Assembly (NCBI GenBank): GCA_028829895.1
Contig: CM054177.1
Location: 29,944,564-30,008,563, forward strand
Length of the DNA: 64,000 nt
Source of the DNA: Sinotaia quadrata
Taxonomy: Eukaryota; Mollusca; Gastropoda; Architaenioglossa; Viviparidae
Direction: 5' to 3'
Every line of letters starts with the position of its first letter. Positions within the stretch are counted from its first letter, which is position 1. This document shows, piece by piece, positions 10,906 to 50,640 of the stretch. Position numbers and translations under genes: made by a program. Under the pieces are notes generated by a model. That model was not told the origin of the DNA and made no database searches. It was given only the letters and a program-made list of their open reading frames with translations.

Positions 10906-11942
10906 AACTATGCATCACACACCTTGACTGACAGTCACTGTATGCTGGATTGTAGTTTTAAATTATAGTGCAGATATCCTGAACTTTGTGTATATTTTAT
11001 TTTTGCATGAAACGTTAACTTGATCACATTCACAGTCAATTCATTTTTGGTGATACCATTCATTTATTTTTTCTTATATGTTTTGTTTCACCTGTACTAG
11101 TTAATGCTTTCATATAATTTTGTTCTGACTTGAGTGTACATTAAAAAAATACAAAAGAAAAACTTTGTTTAAATTTTTTCTTATTTCGTTTAATAAAATC
11201 AAGAGTTCAAGAGTTTGTTCTTTAATGTGAGTGTGCTGACCCCCCTAGCGACTTTCATATTACAAATACCACAAATTCATCCCAGTGACTCAAAATAACA
11301 TGTATATGGTCTCTCTGACTCTGAGTTACAACCAAGTGAACCAACACGATTGGACCATTTTAAATCCAAAACAAAAGTCCAGCATATATGGGCTAAGCAA
11401 AGCAATATCAGTTAAATACAACTAATTGTTTAACTGTAAATAAAAAAAAAGACACACATACGTAGAGCTTGTTTAGCGGTGACAGAGGTAATAACAGTAG
11501 TATTTATGTAAATGATTTTAATTGTTAATGTTATTATTGTACCATATGTTCAATGTTGTTATCAAAAAATGAAATAACTTCCCTTATCAATCAAACGATT
11601 AAATTCGAATGGAAAGTCTCAAGTATATTATACTTATGACTCAAATGTGATAATTTAAAAAAGTGTTTAGTAAATCTGCTTCTGAAATAAATGTTCGGAT
11701 AACAACAAATGAATACCTAGTACTGAATTGCCCGCCTTGAATGTGAAAACCGAAAACGGAAATAGCTAGCCTCGAGACAACACAAAAATTGTGCAGTGTT
11801 TAAAATATAAATATAAATATATTGTTATGACGAGTAAGATTTATTTACTATTTAAAAATTAATTTATAATTAGTTTGAACGCCCCATTCCATTTCGCAAT
11901 TTTCGGAAATGCAGGATTGCAGTAAAAACATGGTGGTTGAAT

Positions 11943-11957
11943 GTTTTCATCGGCAAC
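11943..11957 (+). promoter_or_regulatory. Candidate RFX X-box upstream of BBS1
   Basis: GTTTTC-ATC-GGCAAC: the right half-site matches the RGYAAC consensus fully and the left half-site matches 4 of 6 positions of GTNRCC, with a 3-bp spacer. It lies 137 bp before the ATG. Ciliary BBS genes are known targets of RFX factors through X-boxes at such distances. The match is imperfect, so this is a candidate only. Confidence 0.4.
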
Positions 11958-12093
11958 CAAATACTTACTTAGTTTTAAACAAAGCATAATAGACGAATAT
12001 GACTGTAAATAGGATGTAGAATTCGCTTGCAAAATTTCAACAAAATTTCAACAAAATTTCAACATTATTTTTGAAATCTTTTATTGATAAACA

Positions 12094-39046
<26,953 letters not shown>

Positions 39047-41124
39047 TACTGATTGACCATTCTGACAGCAATGAATTGCTAGTACATTTACAAGGGAAAT
39101 ATTCATCCTCTTAGACTTTTTTGCAGTTTGTATTTCTGAATTATTTTCCATTTGTTTGGTTTGTGGATGCCTCAGCCTAGATCAGCAGAGAGAGTAAAGA
39201 AAATAGTATTCTTTCATTCAAGTTTTAACCCTCATCCTTAATCTTCAGAGAGAGAGAGAGAGTGAAAGACAATAAGATAGTCTCATTCTTTCCAAGTTTT
39301 AATCCCCAGCCTTGATCTGCAGAAAAAGAGAAACAGAAGAGAGTGAAAGAGGAAAATATTATAGTCTCACTTTAAATTTTAATCTTTACTGTTATGCAGT
39401 AGTTATTATTAAATATTTTCATAATTTTGCATCATCATAGAAAGAGATAAGATGATTCCATTGAATAGTTTTTTCCTAGTCTTATAAGACTGGTAATTGT
39501 ACTGTTCATTGACGATGATTCTAGTGTTGCATATTGGGTGGTTCTTGTGTTCTATGGTTTATTGTTCTTGTACTGTACACAGTCTTATGTAGATGAATTT
39601 AGTCAATTTAATTAAAATTGTCTTGTGGTTGCTCATTGTACTGGTGGGCAAGAACTTGTTGTTTTATCATTGTTTTATTGTTTTATTAAGGTTTTTCAAG
39701 CATTATATAGTAAACGTCATCATCATCAGGGTTGGTAGATCTGCACCGTTTTGTCACCAGTAATGCATTGTAAAGTCCATTCCATGATATGAAGTCCACT
39801 CCTTAAAGTATTGAGAAGTCCATTTTATAGTTGTATCATAGCTATTGAGTGCTTGTTGGAATAGAGATGAATTCCTTACATTCCTATCACCATAGTTACA
39901 CTTAATGTAGTTATTTTTGCAGTTTACATGTACACACTCATACATAAACATTTTTTATGATAGTATTAACTCTTTTTTAATTGTGGCATTCATTAATGTT
40001 TCCCCAAAATTATTTTAGTCTAATGAACTTTTGGAATAACTCCTCTGTATCTCAGTTTTCCTATAAAGCTAAAACAGAACAACTTAAATTGCAATTCTCA
40101 GATTTGGGTACAATATACATATATATACAAAACTGTCAGTTTCTTCTCAAAATTGAAACAAAATGTAAATTGCCATTTTTTAGATCTGGGTAAAATATGA
40201 ATAATCAACATTGCCAGATTTTAGTGCAAAGTGAAGCAAAACTTAAAATGCAATCCTCAGATCTGAGTAAAAAATAACTTGCATATACATGTACAACATT
40301 GTCACTTAAAGTAGAACAAAACTTAAATTGCAATCCTCAGATCTGAGTATAAAATAACTTGCATATACAACATTGTCACTTTTCCTTAAAGCAAAACAAA
40401 ACTTAAATTGCAATCCTCAAATCCTAGTATAAAATAACTTGCATATACAACATTGTCACTTTTCCTTAAAGCAAAACAAAACTTAAATTGCAGTTCTCAG
40501 ATCTGAAAATATAACATACAATATTGTCAGTTTTCCTAAAATGCAAAACAAAACAACTTAAATTATAATCCTCAGAAATGGGTATAACATTGTCAGCTAC
40601 TGTGCTTATTTTTTATTTTGCAAAATTATTTATTTTTATTTGTCATGTAATTATTCACACTTTAAAAGGAATTATTGTTGATCTGATGATTAAATTACCT
40701 GTCTTGTTTTTGTTTTTTATGTTAATAAAATCCGTCCATTAAATTTTATTTTACTGTAGCATTAAAAATATTCTAATAGCTAAATTATTATTTTTAAAAA
40801 TTACAAATAATGAATTAAATTTTTGATATCTTATATCATTATTTTACTGATTGAATGTAATGTAAATAAAGTCATTATCTCTCATGATGCTTGTCCACAA
40901 TACAGTACTGATATGGCATTAATGTTTTTAGGAATGTCACTACAAATCACTGTCCTGGTCATGTGTCATTGCCATATTTTGTCACAAAATAACTGCCATG
41001 ATATTTGTCATCCTTGTCACAATTAAAGTACCTGAAGAGCATGACCAGATAGTCTTTATGTGTTCAGATGTTATCCTGTTGTTGCTTTACTTGAATGCAA
41101 CTTGTCCTTTCTCTCACTCTCTCT
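39047..41124. other. BBS1 3' flank
   Basis: Follows the BBS1 stop. Contains (AG)-rich patches near 39245, a diverged array at 40190-40580 and AATAAA at 40724-40729 and 40864-40869. No closer canonical polyadenylation signal was noticed, so the end of the BBS1 transcript is not placed. No other coding exon seen. Confidence 0.5.
40190..40580. repeat. Tandem array in the BBS1 3' flank
   Basis: About five units of 65-90 bp with AACTTAAATTGCAATCCTCA and AACTTGCATATACAACATTG. Confidence 0.88.
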
Positions 41125-41159
41125 CTCACACACATTAAACACACACACACACACACACA

Positions 41160-41545
41160 CACGCATTAAACGCTGCTAAAGATAGAAGGTCAGAGTGCTG
41201 TATATGTTATTCAAGATATCTTTTATGTACTCACCCATGAAGGAAAATATTTTGTTTAAAATTATTATTATTTTTAATTGCTTGCATACTACTACAATAG
41301 AACAGTACGAAAGATAGCACTATGTTGTCATAGCAACAGCACTAGCTCAGCAGCTTGGTGCAGAGGCAGAGGGGGAAAGGAGGAATGGAGGATGAAGTGA
41401 TGAGTAACTTAAGAAAAAGAATACAAAGGATAAAGATGCATGCAAGAATTGTTTGTTTTTAATCTCTCTCTTTTTCTCTCTCTTTCTCTCTCTCTCCCTT
41501 TCTCTCTCTCACTCACACAAACACACAGATGCACAGATCAAATAA
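41160..41545 (+). repeat. Left arm of a long imperfect inverted repeat
   Basis: Its complement matches 42950-43445: shared CTGCTAAAGAT, AAGGTCAGAGTGCT, CCATGAAGGAAAATATTTTG, AGCAACAGCACTAGCTCAGC and GATGAGTAACTT, continuing into (TC)n and CA-rich ends. About 1.4 kb separates the arms. It may be two opposed copies of one element or a foldback element. Confidence 0.85.
41461..41520. repeat. (TC)n tract in the left inverted arm
   Basis: Pyrimidine run matching the purine-rich GAGAGAGAAAT tract at the inner end of the right arm. Confidence 0.9.
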
Positions 41546-42365
41546 AGTGTATATAAAGCTACTTTTAAAATAATTGCCCTAAGGACCCACACCCCTATTT
41601 TCCAGAAAAGACTGAAAACCAAACTAAATTACCCCAAATTTAAAATAGATGATTCTGAGATAAAATCTAAAACAAAAGATCAATTTCTAGGACAAAGTAT
41701 TATGTTTCAAAACAACCAGTATTCAACAAAGCTTGTCAGTGGTTTATTACAGCACGAAACAGTGCAAAACTGGAGCAAGCCAGAAGTGGCCCTTTCTCAC
41801 AATCACCCATTCACATGACTGAACAGCCTATCATAGGAAAAACATGAAATTCTTTATGGCTTTCAGTCAAACAGGAGGATTATATACAATTATACGGTGA
41901 AAAAGCTTGCATTTCCTAGACCGCCAGGACATTCTGCTTGTGCCAGGTCAATAACTGATATCAGTAATTAAGAATCCAATTCCAGCTTCCAGAGTGACAA
42001 CTAAATGAAAAAATTTAAGAAAACACAAGATGCAAGATAATCTTGACATCAAGCAATTGCATTCTAGATGTTGATTTCATGGCCAAGCCCACAAGAAAAG
42101 TGATTATGGTGACCTTAAAAAAAGAATAGGGTGTGCCGTTGATGTGGAAATTGTTGTTTTTACAGTTTGATGGGTCTTGTCTCTCTTGTTATATAGTTGT
42201 TTTTTTTTGGTTTAACATTAAGATCATGACATTTAGATAAGGTGCAGATAACAGTGAGTACATAAGAGATTAGGGAGTCAATTTTCTCCATTGGTCAAAT
42301 AATGGATTTTGTTGTTCCTCCTGTAGTTATAAAAAAATATATTTTAATGAAAGAACTATTTATAT
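41546..42365. other. Loop between the inverted arms, first part
   Basis: About 820 bp, AT-rich, non-repetitive, no coding signal recognised. If the arms form one element, this would be its cargo, but no transposase motif is seen. Confidence 0.5.
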
Positions 42366-42740
42366 GAGAGTAAACTAGGGTCTGACATTGAACCTTTAAT
42401 AGAGTGCAGTGAGTACTAAACATTCACTATGGTCTGACATTGAACCTTTAATAGAGTGCAGTGAGTACTAAACATTCACTATGGTCTGACATTGAACCTT
42501 TAATAGAGTGCAGTGAGTACTAAACATTCACTATGGTCTGACATTGAACCTTTAATAGAGTGCAGTGAGTACTAAACATTCACTATGGTCTGACATTGAA
42601 CCTTTAATAGAGTGCAGTGAGTACTAAACATTCACTATGGTCTGACATTGAACCTTTTATAGAGTGCAGTGAGTATTAAACATTCACTATGGTTTGACAT
42701 TGAACCTTTAATAGAGTGCAGTGAGTACTAAACATTCATG
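42366..42740. repeat. 52-bp tandem array between the inverted arms
   Basis: Seven nearly identical units of GGTCTGACATTGAACCTTTA and GAGTGCAGTGAGTACTAAAC. Confidence 0.95.
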
Positions 42741-42949
42741 TACATAGGTCAACATATTGAAGTTTTCAAAGTGTGTTATCACAAAGAGGAGGTTTTCAAG
42801 TGTTATTATGGAGAGGTTTGACTGAGGCAAAATGCACTATCAATATTTTCTGTTTAGATATGTCTGAAACCATTAGAATAAACACACAGTAAACCAATCA
42901 GTTTATATAAATTATAATGCATATCAGACATCAAATGAGTGTGGATGGG

Positions 42950-43445
<496 letters not shown>

Positions 43446-43964
43446 ATGGGTGTTTCCAGTATATAAATTGCATGAGGTATTTTTCTACATCTATGTCAAT
43501 AACTGAAGAAGTATGGATATAACATTCAAGCCTTAGAGGTGTGTTTCCCACTGCCACACTGAAATGAGAGCAAATGTTTTATTCTTCCAGTTTTAAATTT
43601 ATTTGAATTGTCAGGACTGTTTTGTTCAATTATTTTCTAAGATGCAAGAGAATATTTGTTTGTTTAACTTTTTATAAATTATTTGATTAAATCTTTTTTA
43701 CCATCTTACACATTTTATTGATATAAATTTGTGAAACCATATCTTCCAGTACTTTGCATGACCAGGCCTTTATATATATGTATATCTTTACTGTTAGCAA
43801 ACATACTATCATTTAATTATCTGAGGTTGAAGTACAGTTGTATAATACACATGTGTGTCACAAAAGCGTCCTTAGTTAAAGCTCAGTGAATTATGAAGGG
43901 TTAATAAAACCTTATAAATATGTTAAAGCTTGGAAAGAGTGTTCAACAGATATATTAATAACAC

Positions 43965-44125
43965 TGACACTGAAGAAATAGGGGTATTAGTAAAACTGGT
44001 AAATGGAAGAAAGAAGGGTGTTAGTAAAACTGGTAAGTGGAAGAAAGAGGGGTGTTAGTAAAACTGGTAAATGGAAGAAAGATGGGTGTTAGTAAAACTG
44101 GTAAATGGAAGAAAGAGGGGTGTAT
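43965..44125. repeat. 34-bp tandem array
   Basis: About four units with GTTAGTAAAACTGGTAAATG and GAAGAAAGAGGGGT. Confidence 0.92.
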
Positions 44126-44335
44126 ATATATATATATATTATGACTGAAGCATATTCCTTAAAGATTTGTCTCTTCTGACCCCCAGAAGTACTGACTACA
44201 GACATATAGAACATGTAAGTAACCAAAGCTCACCCTGAGCAATCACAATACTACACTCTTGACTTTACGGATGTGGACAGTTATTGGATAAATAGAATTC
44301 TTGGACAACTCTTTACTGACATAAGCTGGGCCGCA

Positions 44336-44870
44336 TCATTCCCTGCTGCCAGAGACCTGGCAACGCTTCCTCTTACACAGCTCAGACACATTTGGCTTCA
44401 GGGAGGAAGCCACTGAGACCCTCAGTATGGCTTGATGATGCTCATCAGTAAGTTTGGACCTGAATTTTGACTTATTAAAGTTCATGGTGGAGAAGAGCTT
44501 TTCACACAGATAAGTGCTCCCAAAAAGGCACATGGTCCACTTGAACATCCTGGAAAGCTCAGGGAAGGTAAGGGGCAATTCTCTCAAAAACTATCCAAGC
44601 TTGTCTGCTTTTCCATTCACCTCCCTGAACTTGGCTTTGAATTCAGAATTACACTGTATGTCAATTAGCTCCATTTGAAGCACAGGAGGGGCATCTTCCA
44701 CATCGAAGGAGAAGGGGTCAGCAAATATTTGAAAGGTGGTTCTGTGTTTCTTGAAATCTGCAAATCTGTGATCAAATTCTTTCCTGCAACATACTTCTCA
44801 CCACTGAATGGTGTGCCAGAATCCATGAGTGCCTTACATGCTGGGAAATGGCAGAGATTTGTCTTTGACC
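44336..44870 (-). pseudogene. hAT-superfamily transposase pseudogene, C-terminal part
   Basis: The minus strand reads CHFPACKALMDSG, then after a frameshift near 44775 FADFKKHRTTF, DPFSFDVEDAPPVLQMELID and KAKFREVNGKADKLG, an in-frame TAG at about 44592, then LPLTFPELSRMFKWTMCLF, STYLCEKLFSTMNFNKSKFR and LTDEHHQAILRV. The last block is the hAT C-terminal dimerisation region, of the type also seen in GTF2IRD2- and FAM200-like domesticated genes. At least one stop and one frameshift show it is inactive. No terminal inverted repeats found. Confidence 0.85.
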
Positions 44871-45079
44871 AAGGCACTAAACCCACTGAGACTTGATCCA
44901 GGCAATCAGAACCCACTTACATTTGACTCGGGAAGGCATAGCCTTGACTCAAGCAATCAGAACCCACTGACCCAGGCTGTCAGAGCCACTTGCAATGGGA
45001 AAAGCGCACATATTTTGCTTCACAACTTATTTGTCTTCACAAATACAAATGCAATATTTTATTCGTTTATTTTAATTCC

Positions 45080-45330
45080 CAGTGAATAACCCTTTATACT
45101 GCAATTCTCAGGGCTCAGCAATGAATCTTTTCCTAAGTAGGTGCGCGAAGCTTAAGTACAAATGCAATATTTTATTGATTACTTTTTCATTCTCAATGAA
45201 TAACCCTTTATACTGGAATTCTCAAGGCTCAGTAATAGATCTTTTCTTAAGTAGTTGCGCGAAACACGTGTACAGGTTGTCAGGAGAAAAGTTGCGCGAA
45301 ACACGTGTACAGGTTGTCAGGAGAAAAGCG
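45080..45330. repeat. Short nested duplications
   Basis: Two loose units around TGAATAACCCTTTATACTG and two near-identical 37-bp units with GCGCGAAACACGTGTACAGG. Confidence 0.85.
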
Positions 45331-45732
45331 ATGTTCCTGTGGCGACCGATACATTGTGATCGAAATTCTTGTCACATCTGTTTTAATACCAAAAATCTTA
45401 AATATGTCACTTTAATTAGGTTCGGCCAAGTCTAATACTGAGTGCACTTCAATTACTAATAAGACAAAAAAAATTAAAAAATAACACACACACACACACA
45501 CACACATCAACAATATGCGACACTCCAATGATTACTAGTAAATCGTTAGGAACTTTGCAGTACACCATTGTTCTCTCTCTATATAAAAATTATAGTAGAC
45601 AACAACAAAAAAAACACCGAACTCATGGAAAAAAAGAACTAATTAAAAATGTATAGTCAGCCATTCTAGAAGGTAGATTTGCGTGTAGTCTATTTTTAGA
45701 GGAGTGTGGGTGTGGGCTACATAAGCCATTAT
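45331..45732. other. No gene seen
   Basis: AT-rich sequence with a short (CA)n near 45484-45505. Nothing coding recognised. Confidence 0.6.
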
Positions 45733-46164
45733 ATGACATCGACTAATACACTTTATTACTAGCTGTAACAAACTCGACTAATACACTTTATTACTAGCTG
45801 TAACAAACTCGACTAATACACTTTATTACTAGATGTAGCACACTCCTATAAAACACATTACACATAGATCGACATAAAAACACTTTTAAACAATTGTATT
45901 GCGACTAACTGAAACATCTAAGTAAATGTATTGCGACTAACTTAAAGATATTATAAACAAATGTGCTATGAGTTTACAGAAACATAAATAAATGTATTTT
46001 AGAATGTATGTAAAACTCACGACAAATTGTAAACGCATTTATAAATAGATTATCTTAGACTATTGTAGATAATTTTACGATCAATTGTAAACGCATTTAT
46101 AAATAGATTATCTTAGACTATTGTAGATAAATTTACGACCAATTGTAAACGCATTTATAAATAG

Positions 46165-46165
<1 letters not shown>
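45733..46165. repeat. Two tandem arrays
   Basis: Three 36-bp units of CGACTAATACACTTTATTAC (45733-45840), then three 54-bp units of AATTGTAAACGCATTTATAA (46020-46165). Confidence 0.9.

Positions 46166-46167
<2 letters not shown>

Positions 46168-46227
<60 letters not shown>
46168..46227. repeat. (CA)n microsatellite
   Basis: About 60 bp of pure CA. Confidence 0.98.
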
Positions 46228-46228
<1 letters not shown>

Positions 46229-46339
46229 CTCGCGAGAACTTGTCTCTGGTATTTTAGGAAGTAGCTAAACGTACTTTATTTTCTTTAAATCCTATCGACA
46301 GAGTTAAAAGTATACATTACACGCTCAAAGCACATGCGC

Positions 46340-46575
46340 GCGCTGAATCATGATTACGAATTGAAATCAATAAATTGTATATATAATGCCTGGCTGCTCG
46401 CGTCAAAGTTAATTTGAAATCCAGAATCAAGATTACGAATTGAAATCAATAAATTGTAGTATATATATAATGCCTGGCTGCTCGCGTCAAAGTTAATTTG
46501 AAATCCAGAATCAAGATTACGAATTGAAATCAATAAATTGTAGTATATATAATGCCTGGCTGCTCGAATCAAGAT
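46340..46575. repeat. Roughly 85-bp tandem array
   Basis: Three units with TGCCTGGCTGCTCGCGTCAA and AATCAAGATTACGAATTG. The 28-bp array that follows shares ATTGAAATCAATAAAT and seems derived from it. Confidence 0.92.
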
Positions 46576-47450
46576 TATGAATTGAAATCAATAGATAGTA
46601 GTGCATAAATTGAAATCAATAAATAGCAGAACATAAAATTGAAATCAATAAATAGCAGAACATAAAATTGAAATCAATAAATAGCAGAACATAAAATTGA
46701 AATCAATAAATAGCAGAACATAAAATTGAAATCAATAAATAGCAGAACATAAAATTGAAATCAACAAATAGCAGAACATAAAATTGAAATCAATAAATAG
46801 CAGAACATAAAATTGAAATCAACAAATAGCAGAACATAAAATTGAAATCAATAAATAGCAGAACATAAAATTGAAATCAACAAATAGCAGAACATAAAAT
46901 TGAAATCAATAAATAGCAGAACATAAAATTGAAATCAACAAATAGCAGAACATAAAATTGAAATCAATAAATAGCAGAACATAAAATTGAAATCAACAAA
47001 TAGCAGAACATAAAATTGAAATCAATAAATAGCAGAACATAAAATTGAAATCAACAAATAGCAGAACATAAAATTGAAATCAATAAATAGCAGAACATAA
47101 AATTGAAATCAACAAATAGCAGAACATAAAATTGAAATCAATAAATAGCAGAACATAAAATTGAAATCAACAAATAGCAGAACATAAAATTGAAATCAAC
47201 AAATAGCAGAACATAAAATTGAAATCAATAAATAGCAGAACATAAAATTGAAATCAACAAATAGCAGAACATAAAATTGAAATCAACAAATAGCAGAACA
47301 TAAAATTGAAATCAATAAATAGCAGAACATAAAATTGAAATCAATAAATAGCTGAACATAAAATTGAAATCAATAAATAGCAGAACATAAAATTGAAATC
47401 AATAAATAGCAGAACATAAAATTGAAATCAATAAATAGCAGTAAATAAAA
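46576..47450. repeat. 28-bp minisatellite with higher-order alternation
   Basis: About 31 units of AAATTGAAATCAATAAATAG plus CAGAACAT. Middle units alternate AATAAA and AACAAA at one base, giving a 56-bp higher-order unit. Confidence 0.96.
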
Positions 47451-47659
47451 TTCCTGGCTGCGCGGTCATACAAAGAACGCTCCGAAGGACTTTTTTTACT
47501 TGACGTCACTTGAACGTCACAATTTAAAAATAAATCATAGTCTGTATTTCAAATCTTTACAACCTCTTGTAATTTCAACTAACAAAATTAATTTCATGTG
47601 AAAAGCTATTTCCTGAACCTGGCTGACTTTGCTTTGTGCATGGGACTTTTTGGTTTGAT

Positions 47660-47885
47660 ATCAACACTGTATAGTCTGGGTTTGATTTCCGATTCCTATC
47701 GACAATGTATGGTCTGAGTTTGATTTCCGAATCCTATCGATAATATTTGGTCTAGGTTTGATTTCCGATTCCTATCTACAATGTATGGTCTAGGTTTGAT
47801 TTCCGATTCCTATCAACACTGTATGGTCTAGGTCTGATTTCCGATTCCTATCGACACTGTATGGTCTAGGTTTGATTTCCGTGTC
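47660..47885. repeat. 38-bp tandem array
   Basis: Six units of GGTCTAGGTTTGATTTCCGA and TTCCTATCGACACTGTAT. Confidence 0.93.
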
Positions 47886-48109
47886 ATAATGACAAAAATC
47901 ATAATATTCACAACCAATACATTTCTTCAGCCACAACAAACAGACAGAAATATACACAATTGTTATATTACTTTAAAATGAGGAAAAATAATATTAAAAT
48001 CTTTCACTATGGCTGAAGCAAAAATGATTATACAAGCTTATACACAATTTTATTAGGAGAAGTTTCTCCTTCTCATTAAACAGTTTTCTTATGAAATTTT
48101 CGTGAAATG

Positions 48110-48305
48110 AAAATACAAATATTTGACTTACAACAATACAAAACTACCATGTTATCAAAGGTCGCAGTTACAACAACAAAAACAGCCATGTTATCGAAGG
48201 TTGCAGTTACAACAATACAAACTACTATGTTATCAAAGGTCGCAGTTACAATAAAACAACCATGTTATCGAAGGTCGCAGTTACAACAATACAAAACTAC
48301 CATTA
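48110..48305 (+). repeat. Minisatellite, forward block of an inverted pair
   Basis: About five units of ACCATGTTATCAAAGGTCGC and AGTTACAACAATACAAAACT. The same unit lies in reverse orientation at 48430-49200. Confidence 0.93.
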
Positions 48306-48429
48306 ACAGGAGTATCCAAATATTTACAAGTGTGACCATATGATAATTATAATAATATAGATGTCAATTGCTTACGATTTTAAGGGTTAAAATACACAAG
48401 ATAACATATAACTGATGCTATTCTCTACA

Positions 48430-49200
48430 ACGAGGTCTTTTAAATACATTTGATAACATGGCCGTTTTGTTTTGTTGTAACTGTGACCTTTGATAAATAT
48501 GGTAGTTTTATTTTGTTGTAATTGCGACATTTGAAAACATGGTAGTTTTGTTTTGTTGTAACTGCGACATTTGATAACATAGTAGTTTTGTTGTAACTGC
48601 GACCTTCGATAATATGGTTGTTTTATTGTAACTGCAACCTTCGATAGCATGGTTGTTGTTGTAACTGCGACTTTTGATAACATGGTAGTTTTGTTGTAAC
48701 TGCGACCTTCGATAACATGGTTGTTTTATTGTAACTGCGACCTTTGATAACATAGTACTTTGTATTGTTGTAACTGCAACTTTCGATAACATGGCTGTTT
48801 TGTTGTTGTAACTGCGACCTTTGATAACATGGTAGTTTTGTATTGTTGTAACTGCGACCTTTGTGAAAATATACAAATTACAAAGTTTTGAAAGTATTAT
48901 CTTTAAAATACATTTGATAACATGGTAATTTTGTTTTGTTTTAACTGCGACCTTTGATAACATGGTAGTTTTTTTTGTAACTGTGACCTTTGATAACACG
49001 TTACTTTTGTTTTGTTGTAACCGCGGCCTTTGATTACATGGTAATTTTATTTTATTGTAACTGCGACCTTTGATAACAGGATAGTTTAGTATTGTTGTAA
49101 TTGCGACCTTCGATATGAGGTTAGTTTGTTTTTTTTGTTGTAATTGCGACCTTCGATAACATGGTAGTTTTGTTTTGTTGTAACTGCGATCATTTTGAAA
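48430..49200 (-). repeat. Minisatellite, reverse block of an inverted pair
   Basis: About 19 units of 37-41 bp with AACTGCGACCTTTGATAACA, the complement of the forward block. A phrase TTTAAAATACATTTGATAAC recurs three times (about 48440, 48900 and 49230), which hints at a larger unit. Confidence 0.93.
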
Positions 49201-49269
49201 ATAAGCTTATGACAGAGTTTAAAAAGTATTACCTTTAAAATACATTTGATAACGTAGACATGTCTAGTG

Positions 49270-49490
49270 GTTTTTACCTGTGGTCTTTAAAATAAGGTAT
49301 TAATATACACTTGTTGACTGTTGTATAACTTTGGTCTTTAAAATAAGGTATTAATATACAATTGTTGACTGTTGTATAACTTTGGTCTTTAAAATAAGGT
49401 ATTAATATACAATTGTTGACTGTTGTATAACTTTGGTCTTTAAAATAAGGTATTAATATACAATTGTTGACTGTTGTATAACTTTGGTCA
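49270..49490. repeat. 53-bp tandem array
   Basis: Four near-identical units with CTTTGGTCTTTAAAATAAGG and ATTGTTGACTGTTGTATAA. Confidence 0.94.
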
Positions 49491-49569
49491 TAGAATACAT
49501 TTCACAACATAACAAGTGGAATGTTTAATAATTACAATTTTCTAAATTGTGTGGGATATGAAGAAACTC

Positions 49570-50105
49570 TTCATTCAAAGGTGCAGAAGTGAAACCTCTC
49601 CATTCAGAGTTGTAGAAATAAAACCTGTCCATTCAGAGTTGTAGAAATAAAACCTGTCCATTCAGAGTTGTAGAAATAAAACCTGTCTATTCAGAGTTGT
49701 AGAAATAAAACCTGTCCATTCAATCAGAGTTGTAGAAATAAAATCTCTCCATTCAGAGTTGTAGAAATAAAACCTGTCCATTCAATCAGAGTTGTAGAAA
49801 TAAAACCTCTCCAGTCAGAGTTGTAGAAATAAAACCTGTCCATTCAATCAGAGTTGTAGAAATAAAACCTCTCCAGTCAGAGTTGTAGAAATAAAACCTG
49901 TCCATTCAATCAGAGTTGTAGAAATAAAACCTGTCCATTCAGTCAGAGTTGTAGAAATAAAACCTGTCCATTCAGAGTTGTAGAAATAAAACATGTCCAT
50001 TCAGTCAGAGTTGTAGAAATAAAACCTGTCCATTCAGTCAGAGTTGTAGAAATAAAACCTCTCCATTCAGTCAGAGTTGTAGAAATAAAACCTCTCCATT
50101 GTAGA
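49570..50105. repeat. 30-34-bp minisatellite
   Basis: About 16 units of AGAGTTGTAGAAATAAAACC plus TGTCCATTC, some with an extra CAAT or CAGT that makes two length classes. Confidence 0.94.
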
Positions 50106-50640
50106 AGAAAAATCTCTCTATTCAGTCAGAATTGTAGAAGAAAAATCTTTTCATTCAGTGTTTATCAACACAATCTCTAAATTCAGTCACAATATTAGAA
50201 AACAAAGCTCTGGACTTTATCAAAGCTGCAAAACAAAATTTCTATATTCCAGAGTTGTAAAAGCAAAAGCTCTCTTTTATTTAGAATTGTTTAAACAAAA
50301 TATTTATATTCAGTCTCAATGTTAAAACAGAGTTCTCGATTTAAGAAGGGAAATTTTAAAATTCAGTCGCAATATTAAAAACAGAGTTCTCGATTTAAGA
50401 AGGGAAATTTCTAAATTCGGTCACAATATTAGAAAAATAACTGAGAATTTCTTTAAAGAAGGAACATTTCTAAAGTCAGGGTTCTAGAAGAAAATGTTTC
50501 CCTTTTAATCAGAGTCGTAGAATGAGAATCAATGTCATCAAATTTCTAAAAATCAATCACACTAAAGCTCTCGATTTAATCATTTGTTGAAGCAAAAACT
50601 CTCAATTGAATGAATTTTAAAAAAAATAAGTACTCTAATA
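50106..50640. repeat. Decayed continuation of the 49570-50105 array
   Basis: Looser copies with ATTCAGTCACAATATTAGAA and TTCTCGATTTAAGAAGGGAA. Older units of the same array by appearance. Confidence 0.6.

Larger units (their letters stand above)
9015..12093. other. Shared upstream region between MUS81 and BBS1
   Basis: No coding exon found. It holds MUS81 5' flank, one copy of a diverged paralogous segment (9835-10885), 18-bp and 45-bp tandem arrays, and AT-rich sequence. The last 400 bp before the BBS1 start are slightly less AT-rich and carry the candidate X-box. Both transcription starts should lie here, but no TATA box or initiator can be placed with confidence. Confidence 0.7.
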
